Shown: positions 32,318 to 43,327, counted from the first letter of the stretch. The stretch is 64,000 nt of DNA from Prorocentrum cordatum (GCA_963575745.1 CAUYUJ010020182.1:296620-360619); one strand, 5' to 3'. A program made the numbers and translations. Notes: generated by a model not told the origin, from the sequence alone.

Positions 32318-32535
32318 CGCGCCTCGTCGCCGATGCATCGGCGCCGATGTCTCGGGGTGCGATGCGGCCCTCCGACCCCAGTGATCTGGGCTCCATTCAG
32401 CATCCAGTTTTGGAGGTTAGACATAATGTCCAGGGGTCCGCGCGGAATGCTTGGATCGGCGCTGGCCCCATCGGCGGCGCCTCCGGCACCGCCCCCGGCT
32501 CGCGCCGCGCGCCAGGGAGGGGGAACTCGGCGCCT
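32318..32535 (-). repeat. R2 fragment next to reversed R1 fragment
   Basis: CTCGTCGCCGATGCATCGGC at 32325 is an R2 palindrome. GGGGTCCGCGCGGAATGCTT with GGATCGGCGCTGG and CGCGCCGCGCGCCAGGGAGG (32430-32525) is R1 in reverse orientation. The two families often lie close together here (also 16.1-17.6 kb). Confidence 0.7.
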
Positions 32536-33340
32536 TCCTCAAGTGAAGCAGACGGGTTCTTAGGGAAACGGTTCATGCAGTTGTTTCCCGGATAGGTCTA
32601 TGAAGAGCCACAGCGGCTTTTAAACAAGAAGCCGGCAACCAGGGTCACGCCCGGTTCCTCTCCAGGGCCTCCGATCGGGCATTCCCGAGCGATTCGCTCG
32701 AGTTCGCAGCGTGCCCCAGAAACTCCCAGCGCGTCTGCGGCAGGCCCTTTTTTTCCGCAGCTCTTTCGAAGTTTGTGTTGGGATGTTCTGCAAAGATCTT
32801 TGAACTTGCAAGTTTTGCAGGCATTAATTCAGGCGCCCGTGCAAGAGGGCCTTCTAGCTGTCCCAGATAGGTGTCTGAGAGCTAAAAGTTTCGCATGCGA
32901 AGCCAGCGCCGCAGCGTAGCCCCGCAGGTCGTCCCAGCTTCCGCCCAGACAACGTTGCGCCTTGCTTGAGATTGCAGCTTGTCCTGGTAGGCGCGTCCTA
33001 ACTGTTCCCCAGTCCGCGCGCCATGAAGCCTACCAGAAGCCATTGCGGAAGCTCCTTCCAAGAGTTTCAAGAGCTCCTTCGAGAGGTGCTGGACGGCCTG
33101 TCCTGGCGCTCCGCTATCCTGGCCATGGGCTGCGCGCGTGGAAGTTCCTCGCCCCTGGGTTGTTTGAAGACGGCTCCGGTCGGAAAAATTGCTCCGGGAG
33201 AGCGCCCTGGGGTCCTGGAACCGTTTTTTCCAGGGCCCGCTTGTCCATGCTAAATTTCTGATGCCGCGGCCGCATCGTCAGCTGATGCCGATGCCGGCGC
33301 TGGACGGCGCGGCTGCTGCCGCCCCAGACCCCGAGGGGCT
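32536..33340. other. No gene recognised
   Basis: Mixed unique sequence. Ends in an acceptor-like CCGCAG before the relict spliced leader. Confidence 0.45.
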
Positions 33341-33361
33341 CCGCAGCCATTTTGGCTCAAG
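33341..33361 (+). other. Relict spliced leader, 20 of 21 nt
   Basis: CCGCAGCCATTTTGGCTCAA plus a final G matches nucleotides 2-22 of the dinoflagellate spliced leader with a single T-to-C change at the fourth matched base. Genomic spliced-leader relicts mark retroposed mRNAs. The following CCGTCGG is part of the downstream sequence, not a second copy. Confidence 0.85.
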
Positions 33362-33515
33362 CCGTCGGACGCGTCCCCGGGGCTCAAGCTGGCTCGCCAC
33401 GTGCGACCAGTCTGCCGCTGCTGGAGGTGTTGCGGACTTGGGAACGGCGCGGGGGAGCGGAGCCTTGCTCCGCCCATTGCGCTCTGCCGAGGCCCGCCAG
33501 GCTTCTCGGGCATGA

Positions 33516-34250
33516 GCGCGTTGGTCCGCTGACCGAGCCGTGGCCGAGCGCGCGGAGGAGCTGCAGGCCGCCCGCGGGCAGCTGGCAGCGGCGGAAGCGA
33601 GCCTGGACTACATCGCGGGGGATGCGGAGGTGGCGCAGCGTCTCCGCGCGCGCCTGCCTGCCTTCGCGGCCGCGCTCCACTGGGCGGGGCCCACCTGGGC
33701 GGAGAAGCTGCGGCGCAATGTTGCGCTCCAAGCCAAGGCCCTCGAGATCGACGCGGCGATAGCAGGTGCTCGCGAGCTTCGCCGAGCACAGCGTGGGCCT
33801 CGCCTCGAGGCGCGGCGCGCAGGGGTCGGCCGCGCCCCCGCCAGCCTCTCTGCGGATGCGGCGGAGTTCGCCCCTGGCACTTGGGAGGCGCTGCCCCTGG
33901 GGCCCTCCGTCCACGTCGTGCAGGGCGACTCCGAGATCCACGGGCTCTCGGACGCGGAGGCTGCGCAGTTTCCTGCGTCGGGGCCCCGCCCCCCCAGCGC
34001 GGACGGCTCTGAGGGTGGGGCAGGAGGAGGGGGCGAGCCACTTGCGCCGCCCCCCGCGGTCTGCGAATGGTCTCTTTCGGGCCTGCCGCTGGACCCTGGG
34101 GGTGGCCGCCTTTTCAGCGTAGATGTAGCTTCTTTGGCGTCGCCAGCTGGAGTGGATAGTTCCGCGCTGTCGAGGTTATTCTTCGATCCTGCTGACGACG
34201 CCGACGACGACCCGCCCAGAGACTGCGACCCCGTAGGCTTCGCATTCTGA
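33516..34250 (+). CDS. ORF downstream of relict spliced leader; unknown, probable retrogene
   Basis: Open from 33516 to the TGA at 34248. The translation has a helical, possibly coiled-coil N-terminal part (RAEELQAARGQLAAAEASLD), a middle linker rich in Gly/Pro, a hydrophobic-acidic region (GRLFSVDVASLASPAGVDSS) and an acidic end (FFDPADDADDDPPRDCDP). The frame contains no ATG near its start: an ATG at 33512 in another frame stops within 21 bases. So either the 5' end has a frameshift or this is a decayed retrocopy. A T-rich stretch like a 3' UTR follows directly. No family recognised. Confidence 0.4.
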   Translation, partial: ARWSADRAVAERAEELQAARGQLAAAEASLDYIAGDAEVAQRLRARLPAFAAALHWAGPTWAEKLRRNVALQAKALEIDAAIAGARELRRAQRGPRLEARRAGVGRAPASLSADAAEFAPGTWEALPLGPSVHVVQGDSEIHGLSDAEAAQFPASGPRPPSADGSEGGAGGGGEPLAPPPAVCEWSLSGLPLDPGGGRLFSVDVASLASPAGVDSSALSRLFFDPADDADDDPPRDCDPVGFAF

Positions 34251-34816
34251 GTTGATGATACTTGTGTCCCCAGGGTGCCTCTTCGCCCTCGGCCCCGAGT
34301 GGTACTGTTCACGTGTCATTCACCGTGTGATTGTGGGTATCATGTCAATCTCTGGCTTTCCGTCTGCCTCGGAGTTTTGGGCATTGGGCTTCTGCCATGC
34401 GTTGCAGTGCGTCTTTGGCATTGTAGTTTCTTCGTTCGGGGTTTTCTGGTGATGTTGACTATCATTGCATGTGGTTGCGGCGGAGATCAAGTCGTTCTGC
34501 ACCTCATGGGGTTGTGCTTTATTTCAGTTATCCGTTGTTTGCGGGTTGGTAGCAATTTCATATCTAATGGTTTGGGCGGGCGTACTCTGTTTGTGGCGCC
34601 TCAGCGCGTCGCACTGTTCATGTGGGTCCTTGGCGTCTTCTATTTGGTGCAGTGCGTCATTGGCAGTGTATGTTATTGGTTCGGGGTTTCCTGGTGACGT
34701 TGGTTTTCGCTGTATGTGGCTGCTGCGAAGATCAAGTTGTTCTGCACCTCTTGGAGTTTTCCCGCACGGCTTTCATGCGCGCTGTTTTTTATGTGGCATG
34801 TGCGCTGCTTTTTTTT
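34251..34816. repeat. T-rich flank with an approximately 245-bp direct duplication
   Basis: TTTCTGGTGATGTTG...GCGGAGATCAAGTCGTTCTG (34443-34500) recurs as TTTCCTGGTGACGTTG...GCGAAGATCAAGTTGTTCTG (34688-34740), offset by 245 bp. The preceding 100 bp (GCGTTGCAGTGCGTCTTTGG versus GGTGCAGTGCGTCATTGGCA) also align. Two imperfect tandem copies. Confidence 0.7.
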
Positions 34817-34823
34817 ATATCAT

Positions 34824-34860
<37 letters not shown>

Positions 34861-34888
34861 TGTATGTGTATATATATATATACATATA
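34817..34888. repeat. TATG/TA microsatellite
   Basis: Run of ATGT tetranucleotides followed by TA dinucleotides; complementary in type to 179-234. Confidence 0.92.
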
Positions 34889-35035
34889 TCCGTAAGGGCT
34901 TCGCCCCCTGCCGCCGGCCCCCTCTCTCGGATAATGGGCCATGGAAGAGCTAAGTCATGAGGCCTTGGCGCTGTCGTGAAGCAGTATCGAAACTGCATGC
35001 GAAGCCGAGTCGCAATCAGCAAAACCAACTGATCA
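34889..35035. repeat. Possible dispersed repeat tail
   Basis: CCGTAAGGGCTTCGCCCCCT and GGATAATGGGCCATGGAAGA followed by AAGCAGTATCGAAACTGCAT. I recall similar sequence recurring in dinoflagellate genomes next to such microsatellites, but there is only one copy in this window, so this is not shown here. Confidence 0.3.
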
Positions 35036-35171
35036 CAAGAGGGGTTGCCACACCTGGCGATTGGTAAGACGTGTGTGGTTTAAGGGCTTGGTTACCACAC
35101 CTTGCGATGAAAGGGCCGAGGGAGTTTTCGCAGTTTGGGTTACCACGCCTTGCGATGGATGTGCGTGATGG
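35036..35171. repeat. GGTTACCACRCCTTGCGATG short repeat
   Basis: Three copies of a GTTRCCACACCTNGCGAT phrase near 35043, 35091 and 35141, leading into the 74-bp array. Confidence 0.75.
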
Positions 35172-35695
35172 GTTCGAATTTCAGAAATGTGGCAAATCCC
35201 TTGTGTTTTTTGACCCTGACCCCGCGGATCTGCGTGAGGGGTGGCACCGAATTTCAGAAATGTGGCAAATCCCCCTGTGTTTTTGGACCCTGACCCGGCG
35301 GATCTGCGTGAGGGGTGGCACCGGATTTCAGGAAAATTTAGCACATCCCATGTGTTTTTGGACCCTGACTCCGCGGATCTGCATGAGGGGTGGCACCGAA
35401 TTTTAGAAATGTGGCAAATCCAATGTGTTTTTGGACCCTGACCCTACGGATCTGCGTGATGGGGTGGCACCGAATTTCAGAAATATAGCAAATCCCATGT
35501 GTTTTTTTACCCTGACCCCGCGGATCTGCGTGAGGGGTGGCACCGAATTGCAGAAATGTGGCAAATCCCCTGTGTTTTTGGACCCTGACCCCGCGGATCT
35601 GCGTGAGGGGTGGCACCGAATTTCAGAAATGTTGCAAATCCCATGTGTTTTTGGACCCTGACCCCGCGGATCTGCGCGAGGGGTGTCGATTTCGA
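35172..35695. repeat. 74-bp tandem repeat, seven copies
   Basis: Units contain TTCAGAAATGTGGCAAATCC, TGTGTTTTTGGACCCTGACC and CGCGGATCTGCGTGAGGGGT. Starts at 35179, 35253, 35327, 35400, 35475, 35548 and 35622. Low divergence between copies implies recent amplification. Open frames across it are by-products. Confidence 0.95.
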
Positions 35696-35769
35696 GCCCC
35701 CCCAGCAATTCAGACAACGCGCCCAGGGGACGCTAAAAATCCAGTTTGGGCCTCCCCCCCCTCGCGCGG

Positions 35770-35836
35770 TCAATCAACTAGTTACAGTAACCAGCAAGAA
35801 GTCAACTAGTTACAGTGACCAGCAAGAAGCAGAACT
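35770..35836. repeat. 28-bp direct duplication
   Basis: CAACTAGTTACAGTAACCAG then AAGAAGT, repeated with one change directly after. Two copies plus a partial third. Confidence 0.85.
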
Positions 35837-35849
35837 GTAACACTGGAAA

Positions 35850-36278
35850 CTACAAACTACAAGGGGCCAAGAGGTAACTTCGATGGGCGCCCTCTCGACG
35901 TTCCGACGCCCTGGAGGGCCATTGCTGGCCCCCAGAGCCACCAGAAAGTAGGACGCATGGGAGGTTGACTTCTGCATCGGCGCTGATCTTTCCAAGGTCG
36001 GCAACCGGCTTCATCTGGGCCACTCTATCGACGTCTGGCTTGATTTTGTTTATCTTGTACCGTCCGGCACATTTTGGTTGCATCCTGGGTTTCATCATGC
36101 CAGATCCGGTGAGATGGTCCGTTATTCTGGCCTCATCGCCTTTACCCGTCCCGACAGCGACCTCCCAGAAATTGCTTCCTAACAAAAGCAAGCCTTCGAC
36201 GATGACCCGCCACAGGGATGGGGGTCGTGAGGTCGGGGGATTCTCTCGTTTCAGGAGGGGGAACAAAAACACGGACAC
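35850..36278 (-). CDS. Candidate minus-strand coding fragment, unknown
   Basis: The minus-strand frame is uninterrupted. Its middle part is protein-like: GKGDEARITDHLTGSGMMKP, QPKCAGRYKINKIKPDVDRV and AQMKPVADLGKISADAEVNL. Lys/Ile/Asp content and lack of low-complexity runs set it apart from neighbouring frames. No family recognised. It may be a single exon or a decayed gene fragment; start and end are not fixed. Confidence 0.3.
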   Translation of the reverse strand: MSVFLFPLLKRENPPTSRPPSLWRVIVEGLLLLGSNFWEVAVGTGKGDEARITDHLTGSGMMKPRMQPKCAGRYKINKIKPDVDRVAQMKPVADLGKISADAEVNLPCVLLSGGSGGQQWPSRASERREGAHRSYLLAPCSL

Positions 36279-36299
36279 AATAACATCGTCGATTCCAGA

Positions 36300-37785
36300 G
36301 AATAGACTGGATTCAATTCATCGTCGGCACCATTAGTCGTCGACGCAATTGATCGCCGACTTCAAAGAATATGTTGGAAAATATGGGGAGTGGAGAAATG
36401 ACGAGCACCCAGAAAATATCAACAAATGTTGCAGATGTGTGGCTGTGTGCGTGTATTTGTGCGCCCCCTGGGGCCCCTTGGCCGCTGTGGAGCACAGCGC
36501 GACACCGGAGGTTTGGGGCCGCTCCTTGTGGTTCCTGCGCCGGCTTTGCGCCCGGGTGTCTGTGGAGTCCTGTGGTCCTCCGATGCCTCCTCGACCTTTT
36601 TCTTTTCCTTCGTCCTTCTCCCCCTCGTCCTCCCCTCCCTCCCCTGCCAACCTCGAAGGGTCTTTAGTTATGATCCCCCCCCCTTTCCCCCGGCGGTGAA
36701 CAGGACTGGTCCTGAAGCTCTCCCCTCCTCCTCCTCCTCCCTCCTCTCCCCCTCCTTGTTGCTGTTGTCGTCGTTGCCGTCGTCGTTGTCGCGCGGCGGG
36801 TGCCGCGGAACAACTAATCAGTTACCCCCATACTGTTCGGACCCCAGTCCGTGAATGAGGCCGCCGAACAAAGAAGTAGTTAACCCTTTATTGGAGGGAC
36901 TTCTAAAGATCCTTAGAGGTTACACTCCCCCCTCCCTCCCTTTCTGCCTCTTAGGCCAGGCGAGCAAACTTACATACAGTGCAAGGGCAATGGTGGGATC
37001 GCCCCCAGGACAGTTGCGGGCCTGCGTGATGTTGTCCCAGTTCGGCTTTTTTGTCCGTGCCCCGCCCCAATGCCTCTTGCCCTGTGGTTCTTCTGGCCCC
37101 GTGGGGGGGCCCCAGGCGGGCGCTTGCCCGGGCAGAGCCCGCACCCAGATCTTCGCAAAGACATTTGATGGTCGCACGGCTTGCTGCTGCTGGGCCGCCG
37201 CCGTTCGGACTCGCCTCCAACGCGCTCAACCTCTCTGCCCCTGCCCCCACCGCCCTCCCGTTCTGTCTCCCGCGCTGCCTCCCCTCGAGTCGTTATCGTC
37301 GTGCCATGGCCCTCTGGCCCGCCATCGTTTCGCGAACGGGGCTCGGGGTCCGGCGCGGCGAGCGCGCATTCGGGACCTCACACATACGAGGTGCTCATGT
37401 GGTGGTCTTCCTCCCCGTTCCTCCCCCCTTCCTCCTCTTCCTCCTCCTCCTCCTCCACCCTTTGTCCTCCTCATTCCCTCTCCCCCTTCCTTCCCGTTCC
37501 TCTCCCTTCTCATCCTCATTCCTCCCCCTCCGTCTCCTCATCATGTGGCGATCATTATCCAAACTCCTCCCTAGTATGTTGCCATTAAGCTGTGATCCTT
37601 CTCCCCATTCCTCCCCCTCGTCCTTCGCCATTGCGGAGGCCTCGTGGCTGGTTCCGTTGACCCTGGAAAGAGAACAGTCTGGGCGCAAGAGGCGAAAGAG
37701 GGGGGCCAAGGGGCATTGGTATCTTTACGTATTGCGGGGTGGCTTGTGGTTTATCCCGCCAGTGCGTTTGTGCAAGTTTCCAGAG
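36300..37785. other. No gene recognised; C/T-rich blocks
   Basis: Pyrimidine-rich stretches at 36590-36790 and 37395-37630 and GC-rich DNA between. Long proline/serine/leucine frames are compositional. Confidence 0.55.
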
Positions 37786-38060
37786 GCCTCGGAGGCTTCA
37801 TGGATTCTCTTGGGAGGCTTCTTGGTGCCTCCTGGGGACCTCTGGGCCCACTTGAGGCCGTCTTGGGGTCCCTGGGGGCCTCTTGGGGAGCTTTTTGGAG
37901 CCTCTTGGAGGTTTGGGGATCACGTTGGAAGGACAGACTTCCAGCGATGCGGCAGGAGCTTGTTTTGTGGGCCAATATTGGGGCCGTCTTGGTGGCCTCT
38001 TGGGCCAGTCTCCGAAGTTGGCTGAGGTTGGCCCCGAGATGGCTCCAGTGGGCTTACGCT
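37786..38060 (+). repeat. GGCCTCTTGGGG minisatellite, second array
   Basis: 15-bp-based degenerate repeat (GAGGCTTCTTGGNGCCTC, GGGGGCCTCTTGGGGAGC). Same family as 15335-15565. Confidence 0.8.
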
Positions 38061-39175
38061 TAGGTCGGGCATGTCCTCCTACTGGCAGATTTTGAAGGAA
38101 ATTAAAAATACCCCCCCCTCCCGTCAAAACAAACAGTCCAAAAATAGTCGAAACAGCATTCCCTGGCAATTCGTAACTATTTTTGAATATTCCCCCTGTA
38201 GAGGGACATGCCCGATTTCAGCATACGCGGCCCAAACCTGGTCAACGCTGCCCCAGAGTCGCCGGAGGCTCTGCCCCCCCACCTGGGACACCCTCCCAGG
38301 GCCACCCCCCGCAGGGACCACCCCCGCTGGGACAACGCCTCCTGGCGGGGAAGAGACCGAGGGGAGGGGGCCACCCTTTGACGCGACGATGGCGTTCCTT
38401 TGACACGATCGCGACGTACCTCGATGAATGACCGCCTCCTCCTCCTCCTCCTCCTCCTCCTCCTCCTCCTCCTCCTCCTTCTCCTCATCTCAGAGCGCAT
38501 TCTGACCAGAAGTTCGTGGAACCGCCCGTGGCGACTGGCGCCTGACATGAGTTGTCGAACTCCTCCGGTCCTCTCCATCCTCATCACCTTCGAAGGACTT
38601 CGGAGGCCCCTCCCAAGATTTTTGGAGAACCTCCGCGCCTCCCAGATCCCAAACATCTCTCCTCCTGGCCTTCCTTTCGTGGCGGCGCGCGCAACGGGGG
38701 TGGCGCGAGGAAGGCGGCCTTCTCAGAAGGCGGGCGGGCTTCGGAGAAGGCAGGAGGCTGCGTAGGAAGGCCTCTGGGCTTTTTAGACTCGCTCGGGAGC
38801 TGCCTGGCCCTTCCAGGGAGGCTTTCCCCAGACTCCCCTGCGGCCTCAGAGGGGGCCCTCCTGCAACGCCTCTGTGCGCGCGGCGGCCACGAGCAGACGG
38901 CGGAAGCGGAGGTGGAGAACATAGACGAAAGAGGAAGCGAAGGAGGGAGGGACAAGGGGGAGGAGGAAAAGAGGGATGCGGGCGGACTCCGGGGGGGGAG
39001 GGGCAAGGGTTGGGCGTCACGTAGTGAGGGGGGGCCACGCATGGAGGGGCAGCGAGGGTTGCAGAGCAAGGCCCAACAAGAGGCCCTGAGGGCCCGAGAA
39101 GTGTACCTTTTCTTCCCTCCGTGCATCGCCCGCTCCCATTGAGCGACGCGTGAAAGGGTTGAGGGGGGAGGGAAG
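38061..39175. other. No gene recognised; short CTC array
   Basis: CTC array at 38430-38482. The remainder is GC-rich with faint repeats of GCCTTCTCAGAAGGCGGGC at 38716-38760, a perfect small palindrome (CCTTCTCAGAAGG) of the kind also seen in R2b. Confidence 0.5.
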
Positions 39176-39270
39176 GCGGAGCTCCTCCCTCCCTCCCTCC
39201 CTCCCTCCTCCTCCTCCTCCTCCTCCTCCTCCTCCTCCTCCTCCTCCTCCTCCCCCTCCTCCTCCCTCCA
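39176..39270 (+). repeat. (TCCC)n then (CTC)n array
   Basis: CTCCCTCCCTCC followed by CCTCCTCCT runs. Confidence 0.93.
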
Positions 39271-39449
39271 GCCCCCACGGCCCGAGGGACCTGGAACGCG
39301 GGGGCAAGCAGCTGCCCCCGAAACGCCGCAGCCGCGTTTCCGACACTTCCCCATAGTGTAACAGCTCGGGCGGCCGGGCCCGCAATGCACAGATTCAGAG
39401 TCTGCAGCTACAAGTACTGTCTTTGAGGCAAGAGGGACGTTGGTATGAT

Positions 39450-40230
39450 ATCGCGCAGGAACTACGATCATGCACGGCTGTCGGGTTGCAGGCTACACAG
39501 TGTGCGGTGGCAAGGGGTCTGGTCTGTCAACAGGACTGATCAGGAAGATTTCATCATTTCAGATGGCCGCGCGCTGCGGGATCATCAGGCAGACCGACGG
39601 GAGTGGGATTATTGTTGAATGACCGATTTGTGCAGAGTAGCATGATCAGACATATTTATTCACCTGGGGGATGGGAAGGACGACTGGGAGCGGTTAGATG
39701 CAAAAGTAAGCAGATGGATTTCACTTTCATTGTAGCCTGTGCACATACAAAGCCGCACGGTTCGCAGAGAGACAGGAGATCGCAAGAGAAGATATGCAAG
39801 CATTTCTGGCTTGGAGTACCGCAGCTAGTGGACCTCCTCCCGTCGCGCACGATACCAGTGCTCATGATGGACGCGAACGCACGCCTCTGATCAGTCGAGT
39901 CAGACGCGCATGCTGGCACGAAGGAAGCGGATGAGGAGAACTAGAACGGCAAGTGCTTTCGGGAGATGCTTGAACACCACCATTTGTGCGCGTTGCATTT
40001 TTTACGAGACGGGGCCGACCTTCCACCACGGCTCGGGCGAGTACACGTCCAGAATCGACTACGCGTGTGCACCGCCTGCAGCGCTGGCGAGAGCATTGGG
40101 GGCGATCGGGAGATAGGCTGCATATCATCAGCGCGTGGACGAGGCGAGACCACTTCCCGCTGGAGGTGCGCTTCGGAGTAGGCCCGAGCTTCGACTTGCA
40201 GCCGCAGGCCGCGCACGCATGGGATCACGA
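39450..40230 (+). pseudogene. Endonuclease domain of LINE 3
   Basis: GLLLNDRFVQSSMIRHIYSP and MDFTFIVACAHTKP form the central strands. VLMMDANARL (about 39860-39890) is in the GDFN position (MDAN). GPTFHHGSGEYTSRIDYACA (from 40017) holds the S-R-IDY motif, and AWTRRDHFPLEVRF (about 40133-40175) in another frame holds the DHFP catalytic His motif. Frames change twice. Confidence 0.68.
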
Positions 40231-41090
40231 TAAGCTGTCTAGGTGCATTTGCTTCGGTGAAGAATCCTAGGGATTTCTATCAGCAGTGGACGCGCCCCTG
40301 GAAGCTATCGCGCCAGATGCCCAGGACATGTGTCTCGAGGGGCCTGACGTAATGCATAGTGAAGTGCACGCCCGTGTGCTGTAGAAGGCGCACGCAGCGC
40401 TTTCGAGGCAAGCAAAGCGGGAATCAAGACCTGCGGACATCCAGCGCGCGCTGGAGGCGAGGCTGGAGCGCGGGCGAGTCTTAAGGGGGCTGCGAGACGC
40501 GCCGCTGCCTCCCCTTCCTCCTTCTCTTCCTCTGGGCGAGTGTCCTCGGGAGGGGGTTCCTGACTGGGTCCTCTGGAGTGAGAAGGGAGTTCGCGAATTC
40601 TTGCCTAAGCAGGTTTTTGCAGGAGAGTGCGCTCTGTCTCGCGAGCGCGCAATGAAGTTTATGAGCCGCGCGCGTGCCTCGCGAGCGTTGCGCGCGGTTG
40701 TCAGCCGAGCGACAAAACAGTTAGATTGCACCTGAGGCGGGACCGCATTAAGAGAATGGGCATGCACGCTATCGAATTGAGCACATCAGAACGGCAGGGC
40801 GACACGGCGTTGCGCGGGAAGCTGTCGCGGCTGCTTGCACGTAACAGTCTGGGCCCGAACCAGAGGAATGCTTGTGCTCATCGGACGCGTCTCGAGAAAG
40901 AGACGTGGGCAACTTTTCTGGAACAGTCAGGTAGCGAGGGCGTTTTTTTTTCTGGCTAGGCCTCCGCGTCAAGAGGGGGGGCAACAGCGCAGGCAGCAGC
41001 GGGGGGCAGAAGAGGGCCCCGCGATTCGCACAACCCCGCAAGGCACGGACGATTTTGCAGCAGGGCAAAGGCAACTGCGCATGTCTAGGC
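40231..41090 (+). pseudogene. Linker region of LINE 3
   Basis: Basic and helical frames such as TSERQGDTALRGKLSRLLAR (about 40790-40850) fit the region between endonuclease and RT. Heavily frame-shifted. Confidence 0.35.
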
Positions 41091-41099
41091 TCAGGCGGA

Positions 41100-42240
41100 C
41101 GCCGCCCGACTGGAGCTTTCCAGGCGGAGTGTGGCGGCTGCTGCCGTTTTTGGAGATGTGCAGGGGGGCGAAGATTGGTATTTCCCGAGTATCAACAAAT
41201 GTTTACAGTGGATATGTGTAGCGATTAGGCACCATTGCGAAACCGTGTTGCAGTGGCACCAGAGCAAGGCTTTCCCTCTCAATAACATGAACGGAAATAG
41301 CGAATGCAAGGGCCAGGGGCTTGTGCATTCGCTCGACGCATTCGGCAGGGCATATTGTGGCGTATTGTGGAGCAGGCACCCTGAGCTCACGCGTGCTGCC
41401 GACAGGTCGCACCCGCTCGGATGCCTGAAGGGTAGACGGAGAGAGGAGGCGATTCTTGCGCAAGGTGCGTGCGTTGCGCGTTTGCACGGCAGTAAGATAG
41501 GCAGGTTCACCACGCTGCACGATGCCACGAACGCGTCCCACAGTGTCCAGCATGAGTGCTCGCAGGCGTATGTAGACGAACGCTGTGGCGCCGTTGGGGC
41601 GGAGCTCTGCTGAAGCAGAGAATGCGGATTGCGCAGGTATCGATCGAATGCACAGATGACACGCCAGTGGCGGGCATTGGACAAGGCGCGCTACCTGGGG
41701 ACACGATCTCGTGCATATGGTTCTTGGGTGCCTATAACAAGCCGTTGGATGTGTTCAGAGACTCGGACGCGAATAGTCTGTATGTGAGGATGGAGCGGTC
41801 TAGGCATTGCTTGACGGATTGCCCCGAGAGAAGGGTGCTGTTGAATCAAAAGCCCAGTGAGTTTATGGACATTTCAGTTTCCAATTTTTCTGGCGATATT
41901 GCGCGGACATCGGCGGCGATTGACGCCAAGCATTGCAGACTGCGAACGTCGGCACATCAGAACGGACTGGAGGAGGAGCTGACGGAGATAGGAGGCGTAG
42001 CCTTGAATGATGAAAAGCAGGAATCACATGTGATGCTGACGGGCAAGGGAATCCGGGAGGGCATGAGGAAGCCGCATCGCGATAAGAATTTGATGTTAGG
42101 GAAGGTGAAGAGGGCAGCTAAGTATCTTGGCGGCCGCTTGCACTGTCAATGGAGTTCGCAACCTGAAGTTGAATTACGCGTGCGACGAGCTAGGCAAGCA
42201 TTTGCAGTACCAGGCAGTTTTTAGCCCGAAAACACGAATG
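41100..42240 (+). pseudogene. Reverse transcriptase of LINE 3
   Basis: VLWSRHPELTRAADRSHPLG with CLKGRRREEAILAQG (to about 41465) is the N-terminal RT signature I associate with a dinoflagellate LINE family. GRFTTLHDATNASHS carries the first catalytic Asp region (HD-x-TNA). A frame change leads to GIGQGALPGDTISCIWFLGA, then DISVSNFSGDIARTSAAI where FSGD (41886-41897) replaces Y/FADD, and AAKYLGGRLHCQW, the thumb motif. Key Asp residues are partly lost. Confidence 0.72.
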
Positions 42241-42950
42241 ACAGCTGCAGGACGGCGGCGTCCAAAAGCATGCTGGAGGGATCGCTTCTTTCTGAGCTGG
42301 TCGCCTACCCTTCAAACGAGACTGCTTTTAAACGGCTGGATGGGGGTCCAGTCGCACCTCGCGCGGCGCGCTATGCAGGCAAAAGGCTGTTTGAAGATCG
42401 CTGCCGCCAGTGAATGTCCAAAAAGATATCGCGCGTTACCTAACACCGAGATCCGTAAGGAGACGAAGATAAAGGGCCCCTCACTGTACCTTGAGAGCTT
42501 GGAGGACTCGATGGTGGCAAGAACTAGTAAGAGCACCCGGGAAGCACCTGCAAGTGTTGGCGGGGATGTTTGGGTACGCGGCTTGGGATCACCTCAACCT
42601 ATGCGATCTGCATGGGAACGCCTGCGCTGCGCCTGGTGCTCGTGCAGTTCACCAGTGGTGGAGCCAGTTCCTAATCGATATTCCCGCGTGCATTGTTGAC
42701 CTTGGCATGCCAGAAGCGCGACCAAGACTACTTCGAAGGCCAGTGGAGCTTTTGTTTGCAATTCTGAGAGCAGGGGCGCCTTTGCATCCGCAAAGGCATC
42801 GCAGGTCAAGAGGGCTGAAGGAGGACCGAGGACGTTCGAGGAGATCTACACTGAGGGGGTGGAGGCCAATGAGGTGGACGAGGAAACTGGAGGCGGACTG
42901 TTGGGAGGAGAGGAGGCACAGGTTCTGCCGCCCCCTGGTCTTGAATTAGT
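42241..42950 (+). pseudogene. C-terminal helical region of LINE 3
   Basis: FLQTRLLLNGWMGVQSHLARR-type sequence followed, after a frame change near 42500, by HLQVLAGMFGYAAWDHLNLC and RAVHQWWSQFLIDIPACI. Fits the region after the RT thumb in the same family. Confidence 0.5.
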
Positions 42951-43210
42951 TCCTGGGGTTCCTGCCCCAGCTCCATATGCGTGCGATATAGAGGGATGTG
43001 GAATGGGATTCAGCCCCCGCAAGCACCCCCCGCCGCATCAGGCCAACTCAATAGCGGACGGCCACGGAACAAAGAGTGTTGCCAAGATCTTGACGGTCAC
43101 TAACACATGCATTAAGTGTGATAATGTCTATACAACGCGTCGGTATGCTTCGGAGCACCTGGCCGTCAGCATCGCTCGAGGTGTATGCCCGAAATCCAGG
43201 GGTCGGTTAC
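42951..43210 (+). pseudogene. Cys/His (zinc-finger-like) motifs of LINE 3
   Basis: APYACDIEGCGMGFSPRKHP with a later His resembles a C2H2 finger. TNTCIKCDNVYTTRRYASEH followed by GVCPKSRG gives C-x2-C, then H, then C. This pair of motifs separated by about 40 residues recurs at this point of dinoflagellate LINE polyproteins, as far as I recall. Probable nucleic-acid binding. Confidence 0.55.
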
Positions 43211-43327
43211 TATTCATAGCCATACGGTGGATCCGCCCTATCGGTGTGAATTATGTGATGTGGAGTTTGCCTCATATGTGTTGGCCATGTCCCACCTGGT
43301 CAGTCATCTCCCTGAGTAAACAACTGC

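Noticed and set aside
33608-34312. Minus-strand 234-codon frame opposite the retrogene candidate
   Set aside because: Ser/Arg/Pro-rich antisense shadow of a GC3-rich plus-strand frame.
40996-41012. GGCAGCAGCGGGGGG outside the element as a CAGCAG-loop hairpin
   Set aside because: The 5' side does not complement the 3' side, so no stem forms. This supports confinement of true hairpins to 48354-59086.
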